Shown: positions 46,098-55,633 of the stretch, piece by piece
Numbering within the stretch: position 1 is the stretch's first letter
Layout of the letters: each line of letters opens with the position of its first letter
NCBI GenBank assembly: GCA_051650105.1
Contig: JBOFIJ010000006.1
Span: 177,014 to 241,013 of the forward strand
Source: CAMWXW01 sp051650105
GTDB taxonomy: Bacteria > Desulfobacterota > Desulfovibrionia > Desulfovibrionales > Desulfovibrionaceae
DNA length: 64,000 bases
Direction of reading: 5' to 3'
The notes under the pieces: generated by a model
Databases searched by the model: none
Seen by the model: the letters and a program-made list of their open reading frames with translations, nothing else
What the model was told of the DNA's origin: nothing
Program-made: the position numbers and the translations under genes

Positions 46098-47204
46098 ATG
46101 AGATTTATTGATGAAGCCGAAATTATTATTCGTTCTGGGAAAGGTGGCAATGGTTGTGTTTCTTTTAGAAGAGAGAAATATATTCCTCGTGGTGGTCCAA
46201 ATGGTGGAGACGGTGGAGACGGTGGAGACGTTCTTCTACGTGCTAATAAGAAAATAACGTCTTTGCAAGATATTAGATTAAAAAGAATATATCAAGCAAA
46301 GAATGGAATGCCTGGTTTAAGTAGCCAATGTGCTGGGAAGAAGGGTGATGATCTTATTATAGAAGTACCTCTTGGCACATTGGTTTTTCAAAGGTCTTTA
46401 CATGAAGAAGCTGTGATAGCAGATTTTCTTAATGATGGAGATACTATTCTTATTGCTCGTGGAGGAAGAGGTGGTAAAGGAAATGAACATTTTAAATCTT
46501 CTACACAAAGAAGCCCTCGTTTTGCTCAAACGGGTGAGGAAGGCGAAGAATTATATTTAAGGCTTGAATTAAAAATTCTTGCCGATCTTGCTATTATAGG
46601 TTTACCAAATGCAGGAAAATCTACACTTATTGCAACTCTTTCAGCAGCACAACCAGAAATTGCTCCTTATCCGTTTACGACAAGAAGGCCAAATCTTGGC
46701 GTTATTATTGATGAATATGATCCAGATAGACGTATTATTCTTGCAGATATTCCTGGTCTTATAGAAGGTGCTCATTTAGGAATTGGCTTAGGTCATAGGT
46801 TTTTAAAACATATTGAAAGAACACGATTTTTGTTACATCTTTTAAGTATTGAGGATATTGATTTAAATGACCCTTGGGCTGGTTTTACTCTTATTAATGA
46901 AGAATTACATTGTTTTAACCCTGAATTGGCAACAAGAGTACAAATTCCTATTATTAGTAAAACGGATCTTGCTCCTTCAGAAAAAATAGTATTTCTCAAG
47001 CAAAAAATGAAAGAGGATTCCATGAATATTTTCTTTATCTGTGCTCATACAGGGGAAGGAATAGAGGAATTAGAAAGAGAATTATGGAATGCATACGATA
47101 AATTCGTAAATAACAGCCCTATTCTTTCTCGCAAAGAGTATGTGGAGGAAGAAATAGATTCTACTGAAAAATATGATATAGAAATAGAATACACAAAAGA
47201 ATAG
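46098..47204 (+). CDS. obgE: GTPase Obg (CgtA)
   Basis: Obg is a ribosome-associated GTPase involved in 50S maturation and stress control. The 368-residue protein has the glycine-rich Obg fold (GKGGNGCVSFRREK, GGPNGGDGGDGGDV), a GTPase domain with GLPNAGKST near residue 168, DIPGLIEGA, and NKxD as SKTD. It ends with a short acidic tail. It is followed by the cydB remnant on the opposite strand. Confidence 0.96.
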   Translation: MRFIDEAEIIIRSGKGGNGCVSFRREKYIPRGGPNGGDGGDGGDVLLRANKKITSLQDIRLKRIYQAKNGMPGLSSQCAGKKGDDLIIEVPLGTLVFQRSLHEEAVIADFLNDGDTILIARGGRGGKGNEHFKSSTQRSPRFAQTGEEGEELYLRLELKILADLAIIGLPNAGKSTLIATLSAAQPEIAPYPFTTRRPNLGVIIDEYDPDRRIILADIPGLIEGAHLGIGLGHRFLKHIERTRFLLHLLSIEDIDLNDPWAGFTLINEELHCFNPELATRVQIPIISKTDLAPSEKIVFLKQKMKEDSMNIFFICAHTGEGIEELERELWNAYDKFVNNSPILSRKEYVEEEIDSTEKYDIEIEYTKE

Positions 47205-47229
47205 TGATGGCAAATATAATATAAAGAAA

Positions 47230-47595
47230 ATAATATGGCTGTTTCACCTTTTAAATCTTCCTCTGTAAGCTTATGCATAAAGGTATAATAAAGTCATGCT
47301 TGGTACCAAAGAACAGCTGGAATTGTGATGAGTATAGTAACAAGCATGATGGTGAGTGACATTTTACTTGCCATGGCGTTATAGAGAGAGAATAATTTGG
47401 ATCCATATTCGATATAAGAAGATTCGGGAACATAGCTGCTATACCGAAGAATGTTGTGAAAAAAATGGCAAAATCATTACATGCCCAAGCAAAAAATGGA
47501 CGTGTTTTTTCTAAGAAATACCTTGATGCTAATGTAGCCATAATAATGAATACTGGAATGATATAAATATGGACTGCTTTATGTAGATAAGCGAT
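47230..47595 (-). pseudogene. Decayed partial copy of cydB 3' end
   Basis: On the minus strand this stretch repeats the last 110 or so codons of the intact cydB at 47699 and most bases are identical. Reading in the gene direction it shows SRYFLEKTRPFFAWACN and PNLLISNMDP, then a four-base deletion near 47382 shifts the frame. Further on, the Trp codon of the intact AWVYYT has become TGA, and the original stop has been lost. No upstream cydB sequence is recognisable. It is a nonfunctional tandem remnant, not an expressed gene; the left boundary is fuzzy. It occupies most of the gap between obgE and cydB. Confidence 0.9.
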
Positions 47596-47641
47596 ACCTC
47601 TGCTACATAAAAATGCTGTAAAATAAAATATGTTGGGTATT

Positions 47642-47689
47642 ATGATGATAAAAAAGAGGATTCTTTATTCCCCCTTTTCTATCATCATT
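47642..47689 (-). terminator. Long hairpin downstream of cydB
   Basis: ATGATGATA and TATCATCAT form the outer arms, and AAAAGAGG with CCCCCTTTT the inner ones with one or two mismatches, around a ten-base loop. In the cydB direction it has the A-stem-T-run form of an intrinsic terminator. Confidence 0.65.
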
Positions 47690-47698
47690 ATAGAGATA

Positions 47699-48730
47699 TT
47701 AATAGGCTGTTTCACTCTTTAAATCTTCTTCTGTAAGCTTATGCATAAAGGTATAATAAACCCATGCTTGGTATCCAAGAACAGCAGGAATTGTGATGAG
47801 CACAGTAACGAGCATGATGGTGAGTGACATTTTACTTGCTGTGGCGTTATATAGAGAAAGAGAATAACTTGGATCCATATTCGATATAAGAAGATTCGGG
47901 AACATACCTGCTATACCGAAGAATGTTGTGAAAAAAATGGCAAAACCATTACATGCCCAAGCAAAGAACGGACGTGTTTTTTGTAAGAAATATCTTGATG
48001 CTAATGCAGCTACAATAACAAGTGCAGGAATAATAATGAGGACGGGATGCTTTATATAATTATCATAAAGAGATGTGTACACTGAAGACATTGCAAGAAA
48101 GAGTAATGCTACTCCTGTTGTTGGTATCCATAATACTTTTGCATAACGCAAAGAACGATCGTGTAATTCTGAGCTTGATTTAATGGCTAGCCATAAAGCC
48201 CCATGATAGGAAAATATAAGAGAAAATAATAAGCCACCCATGAAACCATAGGGGTTAAGAAATTTTGTAATAGATCCATAATAAATACCAGCTTCATCAA
48301 ATGGAATTCCACTAAATAAATTGGCAAATGTCACACCGAAAAGAAACGCCGGTATAAGATTACCTAAGAACTGAAAAACATCCCATAATGATCTCCATCT
48401 ATCAGAATCCACTTTTGCTCTGAATTCATATGAAACTGCTCTAAATATCAATGCGAATAATATAATTAGGAGAGGAGCATAGAGAGCACTAAACATATAC
48501 GCATATACTTTTGGGAAGGCTGCAAACGTAACACCACCTGCTGTTATAAGCCATACCTCATTCGCATCCCAAAATGGGCCTGCCGAATTATATAGAATTC
48601 TTTTTTCTGTATTTGTTTTTGTAATAAATGGCATTAGGATACCCATACCAAAATCGAAGCCATCTAAAACAAAATAAATAGCCCATATAAGACCCCATAA
48701 TACAAACCATATAATTTCTAATTCAAACAT
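47699..48730 (-). CDS. cydB: Cytochrome bd quinol oxidase subunit II
   Basis: CydB is the second membrane subunit of cytochrome bd, a high-affinity quinol oxidase. The 343-residue protein has about eight hydrophobic segments and the family opening WFVLWGLIWAIYFVLDGFDFGMG, then NEVWLITAGGVTFAAFP and a C terminus with YQAWVYYTF. It follows cydA by 73 bases. Cytochrome bd gives oxygen tolerance and micro-oxic respiration and is common in otherwise anaerobic Desulfovibrionaceae. Its 3' part has been partially duplicated downstream. Confidence 0.94.
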   Translation of the reverse strand: MFELEIIWFVLWGLIWAIYFVLDGFDFGMGILMPFITKTNTEKRILYNSAGPFWDANEVWLITAGGVTFAAFPKVYAYMFSALYAPLLIILFALIFRAVSYEFRAKVDSDRWRSLWDVFQFLGNLIPAFLFGVTFANLFSGIPFDEAGIYYGSITKFLNPYGFMGGLLFSLIFSYHGALWLAIKSSSELHDRSLRYAKVLWIPTTGVALLFLAMSSVYTSLYDNYIKHPVLIIIPALVIVAALASRYFLQKTRPFFAWACNGFAIFFTTFFGIAGMFPNLLISNMDPSYSLSLYNATASKMSLTIMLVTVLITIPAVLGYQAWVYYTFMHKLTEEDLKSETAY

Positions 48731-48803
48731 ATAATTTCCTTTTCTTTTGATGGGAAAATATTCAACACCATCATTATCGTCGCAGAAGTATTATAATACT
48801 AGG

Positions 48804-50129
48804 TTATGCACTCTTTTGCTCTATTGGAGTGGGACCTTTACATGCATATTTACGCAATAGATAAATATCCACTACTCCAAGAAATGTATAGACCACAGCA
48901 AACGCAATTAATGATACTACTACAGAGGACGCTGGTATGGGAGAAACAGCATCAGATGTTCTCATTATGTCGTACACAACCCAAGGCTGTCGACCAACCT
49001 CTGCAACAGTCCAACCAGCTGCTATTCCAAAATATGGTATAGGTATTAACCATGGAAAGATTTTCAATAAGAAAGGATATTTTTCTGGTTCTTTTCTTAT
49101 ATACCAAGATAAGCCAGCAAATACAGCAAAAAGACCTGCTAATGTTAGCATAATTCTAAATGCAGTGAATACTATCATAACAGGAGGTCTATTTTCTTCT
49201 GGAAATTCTTTTAGCCCTTTTACTTCAGCATTGAAATCGTTATATGCTATAAAACTTAAAAGATTAGGGATGGGAAAGAGTTCCATATTATTTCTTTCGT
49301 TTTTTACATCTGGGATGAGAAATCCATACATAGGAGCCCCTTTTGTTGTTTCCCAGATACTTTCCATAGCTGCTAATTTAGCGGGCTGTAATTTAGCAAC
49401 TATTTGTCCTTGCCAATGGCCTGTAAATGCTACTAAAATAAAAGCGGTAAGAGTGAAATGGGCTCCTATTACAAATGCTCTCTTAAAAAAATCCATTTCA
49501 TTTTTTCGTAATATATGCCACGAAGAAACACCTAATATAAAGAAACCAGTAAGGAGCCATGAAGAGAATATTGTATGAGAGAACATCCCAAAAGCATATT
49601 CATTTGTGATGATTGCCCAAAAATCATCTAATTCTGCTCTTCCATTGCGTATGACATAACCAACAGGATTTTGCATCCAAGCATTTGCAAAAATAATCCA
49701 TAATGCGGATAAATTTGCGGCTATTGCTACAATCCATATCGCCATAAGATGTACTCTTTTAGATACTTTGTCCCAACCAAAAGCCCAAACAGCTAAGAAG
49801 GTGGATTCTAAAAAGAATGTTAAAGAAGCTTCTATGGCTAAGAGAGAACCAAATATATCGCCGACAAATTCAGAATATCGTGACCAATTGGTGCCAAATT
49901 GAAATTCTAACGTTATACCTGTGACAATACCAAGAGCAAAATTGATAAGAAAAAGCTTGCCCCAATATTTTACCATTTGTTTGTATAATTCATTACCTGT
50001 TCGCACATAGAGTGTTTCCACAATTGCCATTATTAGAGCAAGGCCCAGTGTGAGAGGAACAAATATAAAGTGAAAAAACACTGCAACTGCAAATTGCATA
50101 CGAGATAATAAAACAACATCCCATTCCAT
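48804..50129 (-). CDS. cydA: Cytochrome bd quinol oxidase subunit I
   Basis: CydA binds the three hemes. The 441-residue protein has the N-terminal helix with His20 (FFHFIFVPLTLG), a likely heme b595 ligand, GRQPWVVYDIMRT near the C terminus, and a short Q loop (the ESIWETTKGAPMYG segment), the short-loop form of subunit I. About nine membrane segments are visible. The start has AGGAG upstream. Confidence 0.94.
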   Translation of the reverse strand: MEWDVVLLSRMQFAVAVFFHFIFVPLTLGLALIMAIVETLYVRTGNELYKQMVKYWGKLFLINFALGIVTGITLEFQFGTNWSRYSEFVGDIFGSLLAIEASLTFFLESTFLAVWAFGWDKVSKRVHLMAIWIVAIAANLSALWIIFANAWMQNPVGYVIRNGRAELDDFWAIITNEYAFGMFSHTIFSSWLLTGFFILGVSSWHILRKNEMDFFKRAFVIGAHFTLTAFILVAFTGHWQGQIVAKLQPAKLAAMESIWETTKGAPMYGFLIPDVKNERNNMELFPIPNLLSFIAYNDFNAEVKGLKEFPEENRPPVMIVFTAFRIMLTLAGLFAVFAGLSWYIRKEPEKYPFLLKIFPWLIPIPYFGIAAGWTVAEVGRQPWVVYDIMRTSDAVSPIPASSVVVSLIAFAVVYTFLGVVDIYLLRKYACKGPTPIEQKSA

Positions 50130-50208
50130 TTATATTCTCCTGAAAAATTGTATTCTCATTTGCTTTTTATGAAAAAACTATTTAATAAGTCAAATGACAT
50201 TCTGGTGC

Positions 50209-50237
50209 ATTATAGCAGGATATATCTTATGATGCAA
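50209..50237 (-). promoter_or_regulatory. Promoter for cydA-cydB
   Basis: On the minus strand TTGCAT and a perfect TATAAT (50209-50214) are 17 bases apart, about 80 bases before cydA. No clear FNR or ArcA site was recognised. Confidence 0.55.
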
Positions 50238-50423
50238 TAGTTTTCTTGATACTGCCCATAGCTTTTTCTTTTTCTAGATGCCGTGAGAAAAAACAGTATC
50301 TTGTGGGATATTTGTTTATGCGAAAAAATAATTCACAGTGTAGTATTCGGTGTGTTTTTGCTGTTATAAATTAGAGTAATAGGTACTTTTTTTCAAGAGA
50401 TACTTTATAGGGAAGTATTATCC

Positions 50424-51095
50424 TTAGTAATATTTTGCTATTTCAATTGATGAAAGCTCGTGTATTTCACTTTTTTGTGAATCTAATACTATGGATCCAT
50501 CTTTTATTAATATAATTCGTGTGCAGAGTGTGCTAAGGAAATCGAGATCGTGCGAGGCTATTACTATACTTTTGTCTTTTGTGGTTAATGTCGATAGCAA
50601 GGAAGATACGGCATATATTGATTTACGGTCTAAACCGGACGTTGGCTCATCACATAATAGTATATCTGGGTTCAATATGAGCGCTCTTGCAAGTGCAACA
50701 CGCTGTTTTTGTCCTCCAGAAAGATCTTTTGGATAATAGTCTATTTTTTCTGTTAATTCTAATGTTTTTAACAGTGCAAGGGCCTCTTCTTTTGCTTTGG
50801 GTGGGCTCACATTTTTTATTGTACATGGGGTATACATAATATTTTCTAAGACAGTCATGTGAGGAAAGAGCTGAAAATCTTGAAACAAAAATCCTGTGGA
50901 CCCAGTGCATATGATATTTCCAGAATATATTGTTTCTAATCCTTGAATACAACGCAATAACGTAGATTTACCGCTTCCTGAAGGACCAGCAAGACCAAGA
51001 ATCTCTCCACCAGCTATTGTGAGTGAAAGGTTTTTTAGAATAGTTTTGTTTAAGAATAGTTTGGAAATATTTTCTATATAAATCACGCATTCCAC
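50424..51095 (-). CDS. Polar amino-acid ABC transporter ATP-binding protein
   Basis: This 223-residue ATPase has Walker A GPSGSGKST, the Q loop in FLFQDFQLFPHM, signature LSGGQKQRVALARAL and Walker B ILLCDEPTSGLD, in the GlnQ/HisP subfamily. It overlaps the permease gene upstream by 13 bases, which suggests coupled translation. Together with the permease and the binding lipoprotein it forms a polar amino-acid uptake system. The substrate cannot be read from sequence. Confidence 0.9.
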   Translation of the reverse strand: MECVIYIENISKLFLNKTILKNLSLTIAGGEILGLAGPSGSGKSTLLRCIQGLETIYSGNIICTGSTGFLFQDFQLFPHMTVLENIMYTPCTIKNVSPPKAKEEALALLKTLELTEKIDYYPKDLSGGQKQRVALARALILNPDILLCDEPTSGLDRKSIYAVSSLLSTLTTKDKSIVIASHDLDFLSTLCTRIILIKDGSIVLDSQKSEIHELSSIEIAKYY

Positions 51096-51715
51096 CGTTT
51101 TTCATAGTATGTTCCTAAAAATTCTATGCCAATAACAAGAATATAGTAGCAAAGGCCTGCTATAACTAATGGGATAAAATAAGTAAATTCTCTTGCAGCG
51201 ATAAGTTGAGAACGGCGCATGATGTCTAGCCCTCCTAAGACAGAAATAAGTGCCGTTTCTTTTACAATTGTTATGGCCTCGCTAACGAGTGTTGGAAAAA
51301 CATTTTTAAAAACTTGTGGAAGGATAATATCTTTCCACATATAATATTCTGGTATTGAAAGTGCTTTGGATACTTCAAATTGGCCTTTTGGAAGACTTTC
51401 TATGCCAGAACGCAGAATTTCTGCAATATATGCACTACTATTTAGTCCTAAGGATAAGAATCCTGCAAAGAAAATTGAGATTGGTTTTCCAAGTATCTGT
51501 GGCAGAACAAAATAGAAAAAACTGAGTTGTAGGATTAACGGCGTGCCTCGCATTATAGAAATAAATAATACTATAGGAAAGTATAAAAAATGTTTGTGCC
51601 TTCCTATAGCCAATACAATTCCTAGACAAATACCAAGAAGTAAAGCCGATAAGGTTAACCCCAATGTGAGGTATATACCTTCAGCTATATAGAGTGTGTT
51701 CTCTAAAAGGTACAT
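51083..51715 (-). CDS. Polar amino-acid ABC transporter permease
   Basis: This 210-residue permease has five or so membrane helices, the family MRGTPLILQLSFFYFVLPQ motif and the EAA-type loop (EVSKALSIPEYYMWKDIILPQ). It overlaps the ATPase gene and starts three bases after the binding-protein stop. The transporter has a single permease gene, so it probably works as a homodimer. Confidence 0.9.
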   Translation of the reverse strand: MYLLENTLYIAEGIYLTLGLTLSALLLGICLGIVLAIGRHKHFLYFPIVLFISIMRGTPLILQLSFFYFVLPQILGKPISIFFAGFLSLGLNSSAYIAEILRSGIESLPKGQFEVSKALSIPEYYMWKDIILPQVFKNVFPTLVSEAITIVKETALISVLGGLDIMRRSQLIAAREFTYFIPLVIAGLCYYILVIGIEFLGTYYEKRWNA

Positions 51716-51718
51716 ATC

Positions 51719-52477
51719 TTATTGTTCCAGCCATTCTTTTTCTATTATTTTTATTTCTTCACTTTGAATTATTTCTTCGAGTGCTGCGTTAATTTTTTTT
51801 GTTAATGGACTGCCTTTTTTTAAGACAAGAGCATAGCCTTCCTTTGTTTTACTTACGTTCATAGAGGCTAATTCTTCGTTCTTTTTAAGAAATGCATCGC
51901 CTTGTGTTTTGTCTATTAAAACAACATCTATTTGGGATGCTTTAAGAGCTTCTATTAAAGCGGGAGTTGTGTCCATTGTGAGTATCATTTTTTTGTTAAG
52001 GTTCTCTTCTGCCCAAGATTGCATAGTTGTGCCAAGTTGGACCCCCACCTTCTTGTCTTGTAATGTTTCCAGTATATCTGTGCTCTCAGAATCTGTTATA
52101 AGAGCTTTTTTGGGATAAAGAGCTACAATTGTATCAAAAAAATATGGTATGGTCATATCAAAGGCTTTTTCTCTAGCTGAAGTTATGTTAATGGCCGAGA
52201 TTGTAATATCTATTTGACCCACTTCTAGCATTGGCAATAGAGAAGCAAAAGGAGCATCAATAAAGACAATTTTTCTGTCTAATTTCTTTGCTATCATTTT
52301 CATTAAATCTATATCAAAACCTGCAAAGGTAGTGTCTTCTTTAAATTCAAATGGATAATAATCAGCTGATGTGCCCACACGAAGGGGGTCATTATTGTTG
52401 TCTTCTATACTATTAGAACAGGAAAGAAAAGGCACACACATGGAGAACAGAAAGAATAATGAAAATAGTCTTTTCAT
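51719..52477 (-). CDS. Polar amino-acid-binding lipoprotein of ABC transporter
   Basis: This family 3 solute-binding protein of 252 residues has a lipoprotein signal (FLSCSN). The mature part reads LRVGTSADYYPFEF, then FAGFDIDLMKMIAKKL, MLEVGQIDITISAINITSAREKAFDMT, and a later VQLGTTMQSWAEE. I chose the ATG at 52477 (AAGGAG upstream) over the upstream one, which would put 16 unlikely residues before the signal. Its gene is divergent from gpsA. Confidence 0.9.
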   Translation of the reverse strand: MKRLFSLFFLFSMCVPFLSCSNSIEDNNNDPLRVGTSADYYPFEFKEDTTFAGFDIDLMKMIAKKLDRKIVFIDAPFASLLPMLEVGQIDITISAINITSAREKAFDMTIPYFFDTIVALYPKKALITDSESTDILETLQDKKVGVQLGTTMQSWAEENLNKKMILTMDTTPALIEALKASQIDVVLIDKTQGDAFLKKNEELASMNVSKTKEGYALVLKKGSPLTKKINAALEEIIQSEEIKIIEKEWLEQ

Positions 52478-52605
52478 GAAATATAATCTCCTTTTACTAT
52501 AATATCTTCTACCATTCTTGTGCAAATGCAGAATAAAGTCAAGTGTTGGCTTTTAAAAAATAATTTATATAGGATTATGTTTATTCCATTGTCTATTTTG
52601 CTGGT

Positions 52606-52634
52606 TTGACAAAAAATGACCAATTTTGTATACT
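52606..52634 (+). promoter_or_regulatory. Promoter for gpsA
   Basis: TTGACA (52606-52611), a 17-base spacer and TATACT (52629-52634) give a near-consensus sigma-70 promoter about 35 bases before the start codon. Confidence 0.7.
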
Positions 52635-52669
52635 TATCCCGTACACTTAGTTTATAAAAAGGTGAAATA

Positions 52670-53650
52670 ATGCAGATAGTTATCATTGGTGGTGGTATTT
52701 GGGGAACTGTACTGGCACAAATTCTTGCTAATAATGGTCATGTGATAACTATGCTACTGCGAGACAAAAATATAGCTGATGATATTACTACAAAACACAT
52801 AAATACAAAGTATCTTCCTTCTCTTCAGCTTTCTGCCTCCATTTATGCTACTACATATCCTGAAGAAGCACTGCAAAATAAGGATCTTTATGTGTATGCT
52901 TCTGCTTTTCAATATGCGGAAGAAATTTTGAAAGCATTCTTGCCATTATTACCTCAAAAATTGTCTTTCCTCAATATTAGTAAAGGGCTTAGAGAAAAAG
53001 ATAGTCTTACTATGTCTGCTATTGTTGAAAATGTATTGCAGCCTCTTTCACCCATATATGCAATGTTATCTGGGCCTTCTTTTGCTAACGAAGTTGCTTC
53101 TAAAAAGATGACAGCGGTTTCAATTGCTTCAAAAGATATACACTACGCAACCTTGTTAAGAACACTTTTTCTTTCAGAATATTTTATAGTAGAAACTACA
53201 AAAGATGTTATTGGCGTTGAAATAGCGAGTGCTGCTAAGAATGTTGTTGCTATTGCTTCTGGAATATTAGATGCCTTACATGAGGGAAATAATGCGAATG
53301 CATTTCTTATTACTCAAGGTTTAGCTGAAATTACTCAATTAGGATTATTGCTTGGGGCTGACGCTTCTACCTTTAATTCTTGTGCTGGACTTGGAGACCT
53401 TTTGCTAACAAGTATGGGAACGTTATCTCGAAATAGATTTGTTGGAAATGAACTTGGGAAAGGGAAAACGTTGAATGAGATTATGAATTCTATGTCTGGC
53501 ATCGCAGAGGGAATTCCAACGTCTTTTGCTTTATATTCTCTTGCAAAACAGCATAATTTACATATGCCGATAACACAAACGGTATATAATATTTTAAAGG
53601 GAATAATTTCATTAGAAGAACTACGAAATAGTCTTTTCAATATGCAATAG
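52670..53650 (+). CDS. gpsA: NAD(P)-dependent glycerol-3-phosphate dehydrogenase
   Basis: GpsA reduces dihydroxyacetone phosphate to glycerol-3-phosphate, the backbone for phospholipids. The 326-residue protein has the N-terminal GGGIWGTVLA, SKGLREKD, SGPSFANEV, the catalytic-site GVEIASAAKNVVAIASGI, and GLGDLLLTSMGTLSRNR. A near-consensus promoter precedes it. It complements plsX in this window. Confidence 0.95.
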   Translation: MQIVIIGGGIWGTVLAQILANNGHVITMLLRDKNIADDITTKHINTKYLPSLQLSASIYATTYPEEALQNKDLYVYASAFQYAEEILKAFLPLLPQKLSFLNISKGLREKDSLTMSAIVENVLQPLSPIYAMLSGPSFANEVASKKMTAVSIASKDIHYATLLRTLFLSEYFIVETTKDVIGVEIASAAKNVVAIASGILDALHEGNNANAFLITQGLAEITQLGLLLGADASTFNSCAGLGDLLLTSMGTLSRNRFVGNELGKGKTLNEIMNSMSGIAEGIPTSFALYSLAKQHNLHMPITQTVYNILKGIISLEELRNSLFNMQ

Positions 53651-54391
53651 CTTTTCCCTAAAAACTACGCTGAGGTAAATAGAGATCTTTTAACGTATTC
53701 TTTCTTCTGCAACAGGCCTGTGCTTACTTATTTTAGTGTATATTAATACTACCATGTAAATAGTCTTAGTTGCAGCATGAATAGGCATTATTTCTTATTC
53801 AATAGGTGAATTGAAGATCGGTGCCATTATAGTATATGTCTTATACAATGTTGTCTATATCTAATATGTATCGTCAAGATAGAATATCATAGCTGTAAGA
53901 ATAATATTGTTTGTGTTAACAAATGCTATATTCTTTTGTTATATATTGAGAAATATAGTATGCAGGTACTATTGTATAGTATAAGAATTTTTTCCAAAAT
54001 ATTTGCATTGATGGGTATAGAAAAAAAGGATATCTTCTACACAAGAGTGTACAGTCACTAAAACTCTCTTATTTTCTTATTGTATATACGATTTTTTATA
54101 AGAGTGTCCCTGCTACGAAAAGTTACTATAGTGAGTTGAGGAATTCTTTTGTTTTCTTACATAGAGAAGTAATAAGAATACTATATTCTCTTTAGGAAAA
54201 TAAAGCCTCTTATTAAAGAGTGGCCGAGCTACACAGTGTAAACAATGTTCTATGGTATAAAAATATATCATGATATATTATGAGAAAAGGGAATTGTTTT
54301 TCTCATTATGAAAAGGATTTCTTAATAGTTAGTGTCTCTCTCTTCTTCCTATTTTTATATACAATATCCACAATGTAAAGGAGAGTTCACA
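53651..54391. other. Long AT-rich gene-free gap between gpsA and nuclease
   Basis: About 740 bases without a recognisable gene, tRNA or terminator. It may be a decayed gene, but no homology is left that I can read. Confidence 0.45.
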
Positions 54392-54856
54392 ATGCCTTCT
54401 ATTTTTACTATAAGTATTGTTATTGTATTCTTAAGTTGCACTATTTTTGCCGAGGCTAACACAGATATTCTTTATGTATATGATGGTGATACTGTACAAT
54501 ATAGAGAAAATGGCAAAATATATCGTTTGAGAATGTATGGAATTGATAGTCCAGAAATGGACCAACCATATGGGAAAGAAAGTAGAGCATATTTAGAAAG
54601 TCTTATAAAGAACGCACAAAAAAAATCCATAAAAATTTTTGTAAAAACCATGGGAAAAGATGCATATGGACGTGTTGTAGGGGTGCTCTATATAAAGGAA
54701 CATGGTAAAACATTTGGTGCATTACTTATAAAACAAGGCTTAGCACGTGTATATAAAAAATATTGTAAGGAAAAAGAGCTCTGTGCAACATATATTCTTT
54801 TAGAGAAAGAAGCGAGAAAGAATGCAGTGGGGATGTGGAAGATACGTTCACAATAA
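54392..54856 (+). CDS. Secreted thermonuclease-like nuclease (SNase family)
   Basis: This 154-residue protein has a signal-like hydrophobic N terminus (to about residue 17). The SNase fold shows YVYDGDTVQY, LRMYGIDSPEMDQPYG with the Arg-Asp-Glu catalytic arrangement, and KDAYGRVVG with the second Arg. It ends with ARKNAVGMWK. It is probably exported and degrades nucleic acids for nutrients, but that is an inference. The ATG at 54392 follows AAAGGAG. Its stop overlaps that of murI on the other strand by nine bases. Confidence 0.88.
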   Translation: MPSIFTISIVIVFLSCTIFAEANTDILYVYDGDTVQYRENGKIYRLRMYGIDSPEMDQPYGKESRAYLESLIKNAQKKSIKIFVKTMGKDAYGRVVGVLYIKEHGKTFGALLIKQGLARVYKKYCKEKELCATYILLEKEARKNAVGMWKIRSQ

Positions 54857-55633
54857 GATATTTTCGCTAAAAAGTTGTGAATAAATATATGCAAAAATTT
54901 CTTTATTTCCTGTAACAATAAATTTTTTTATCGCATGTGTTTTCTTATTATGTAAAGCATGTGTTATTAAGTATGCTTTTATTTCTGATGCTAAAAAAGA
55001 AGCAGGGTTAATAATATGTATTGAGTTATCTAAATATTTCTCAAAAAATGGTTGAAATAATGGAAAATGTGTGCAGCCAAGTAATACTGCTTCAGTATTG
55101 CTATGTATTGTGGAAATATATTCTGTAACCGCTCTTTCAGCATTTATACCAGTAATATTTCCATCTTCTGCTAATGCCACAAGTGTTGGGCATATAATGT
55201 CTTGCACCGCATAGCCTGCTTCAACAGGAAAAGCTTTGTGATAAAAGCCTTGTTTAAGAGTGGATTCTGTTGCTAACAAAGCTATATTCTTTATATTCTT
55301 TTCTGTAATAGCTTGTATACCAGCATTAATCATTCCTATAAATGGAATATGAGGATATTTCTTTTGAAGGCTTTCTCGCACTATTCCACTCGCTGTATTA
55401 CAAGCGATAATTATACATTTTACGCCTTCTTTGAGAAGAATTTCTGTTATTTCTGTAGAATATTCTATTATCTGAGAAGGTTTTTTTATTCCATAAGGAT
55501 TATGTAAACTATCTGCATAATATATAAAGGATTCATTTGGTAATAATTGTGACATCTCATGGAGTACTGTCAAACCACCAAGACCTGAGTCAAAAATACC
55601 TATTGGTAAGGAAGCATTATCTGTAAATTGCAT
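54848..55633 (-). CDS. murI: Glutamate racemase
   Basis: MurI makes D-glutamate for peptidoglycan. The 261-residue protein has IGIFDSGLGGLTVL, the two catalytic Cys in ACNTASG and GCTHFPLF, and NPASFLASEI near the end. It overlaps the end of the pyridoxal kinase gene by 17 bases, so it is co-transcribed with it. Its own 3' end overlaps the nuclease gene. Confidence 0.94.
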   Translation of the reverse strand: MQFTDNASLPIGIFDSGLGGLTVLHEMSQLLPNESFIYYADSLHNPYGIKKPSQIIEYSTEITEILLKEGVKCIIIACNTASGIVRESLQKKYPHIPFIGMINAGIQAITEKNIKNIALLATESTLKQGFYHKAFPVEAGYAVQDIICPTLVALAEDGNITGINAERAVTEYISTIHSNTEAVLLGCTHFPLFQPFFEKYLDNSIHIINPASFLASEIKAYLITHALHNKKTHAIKKFIVTGNKEIFAYIYSQLFSENILL

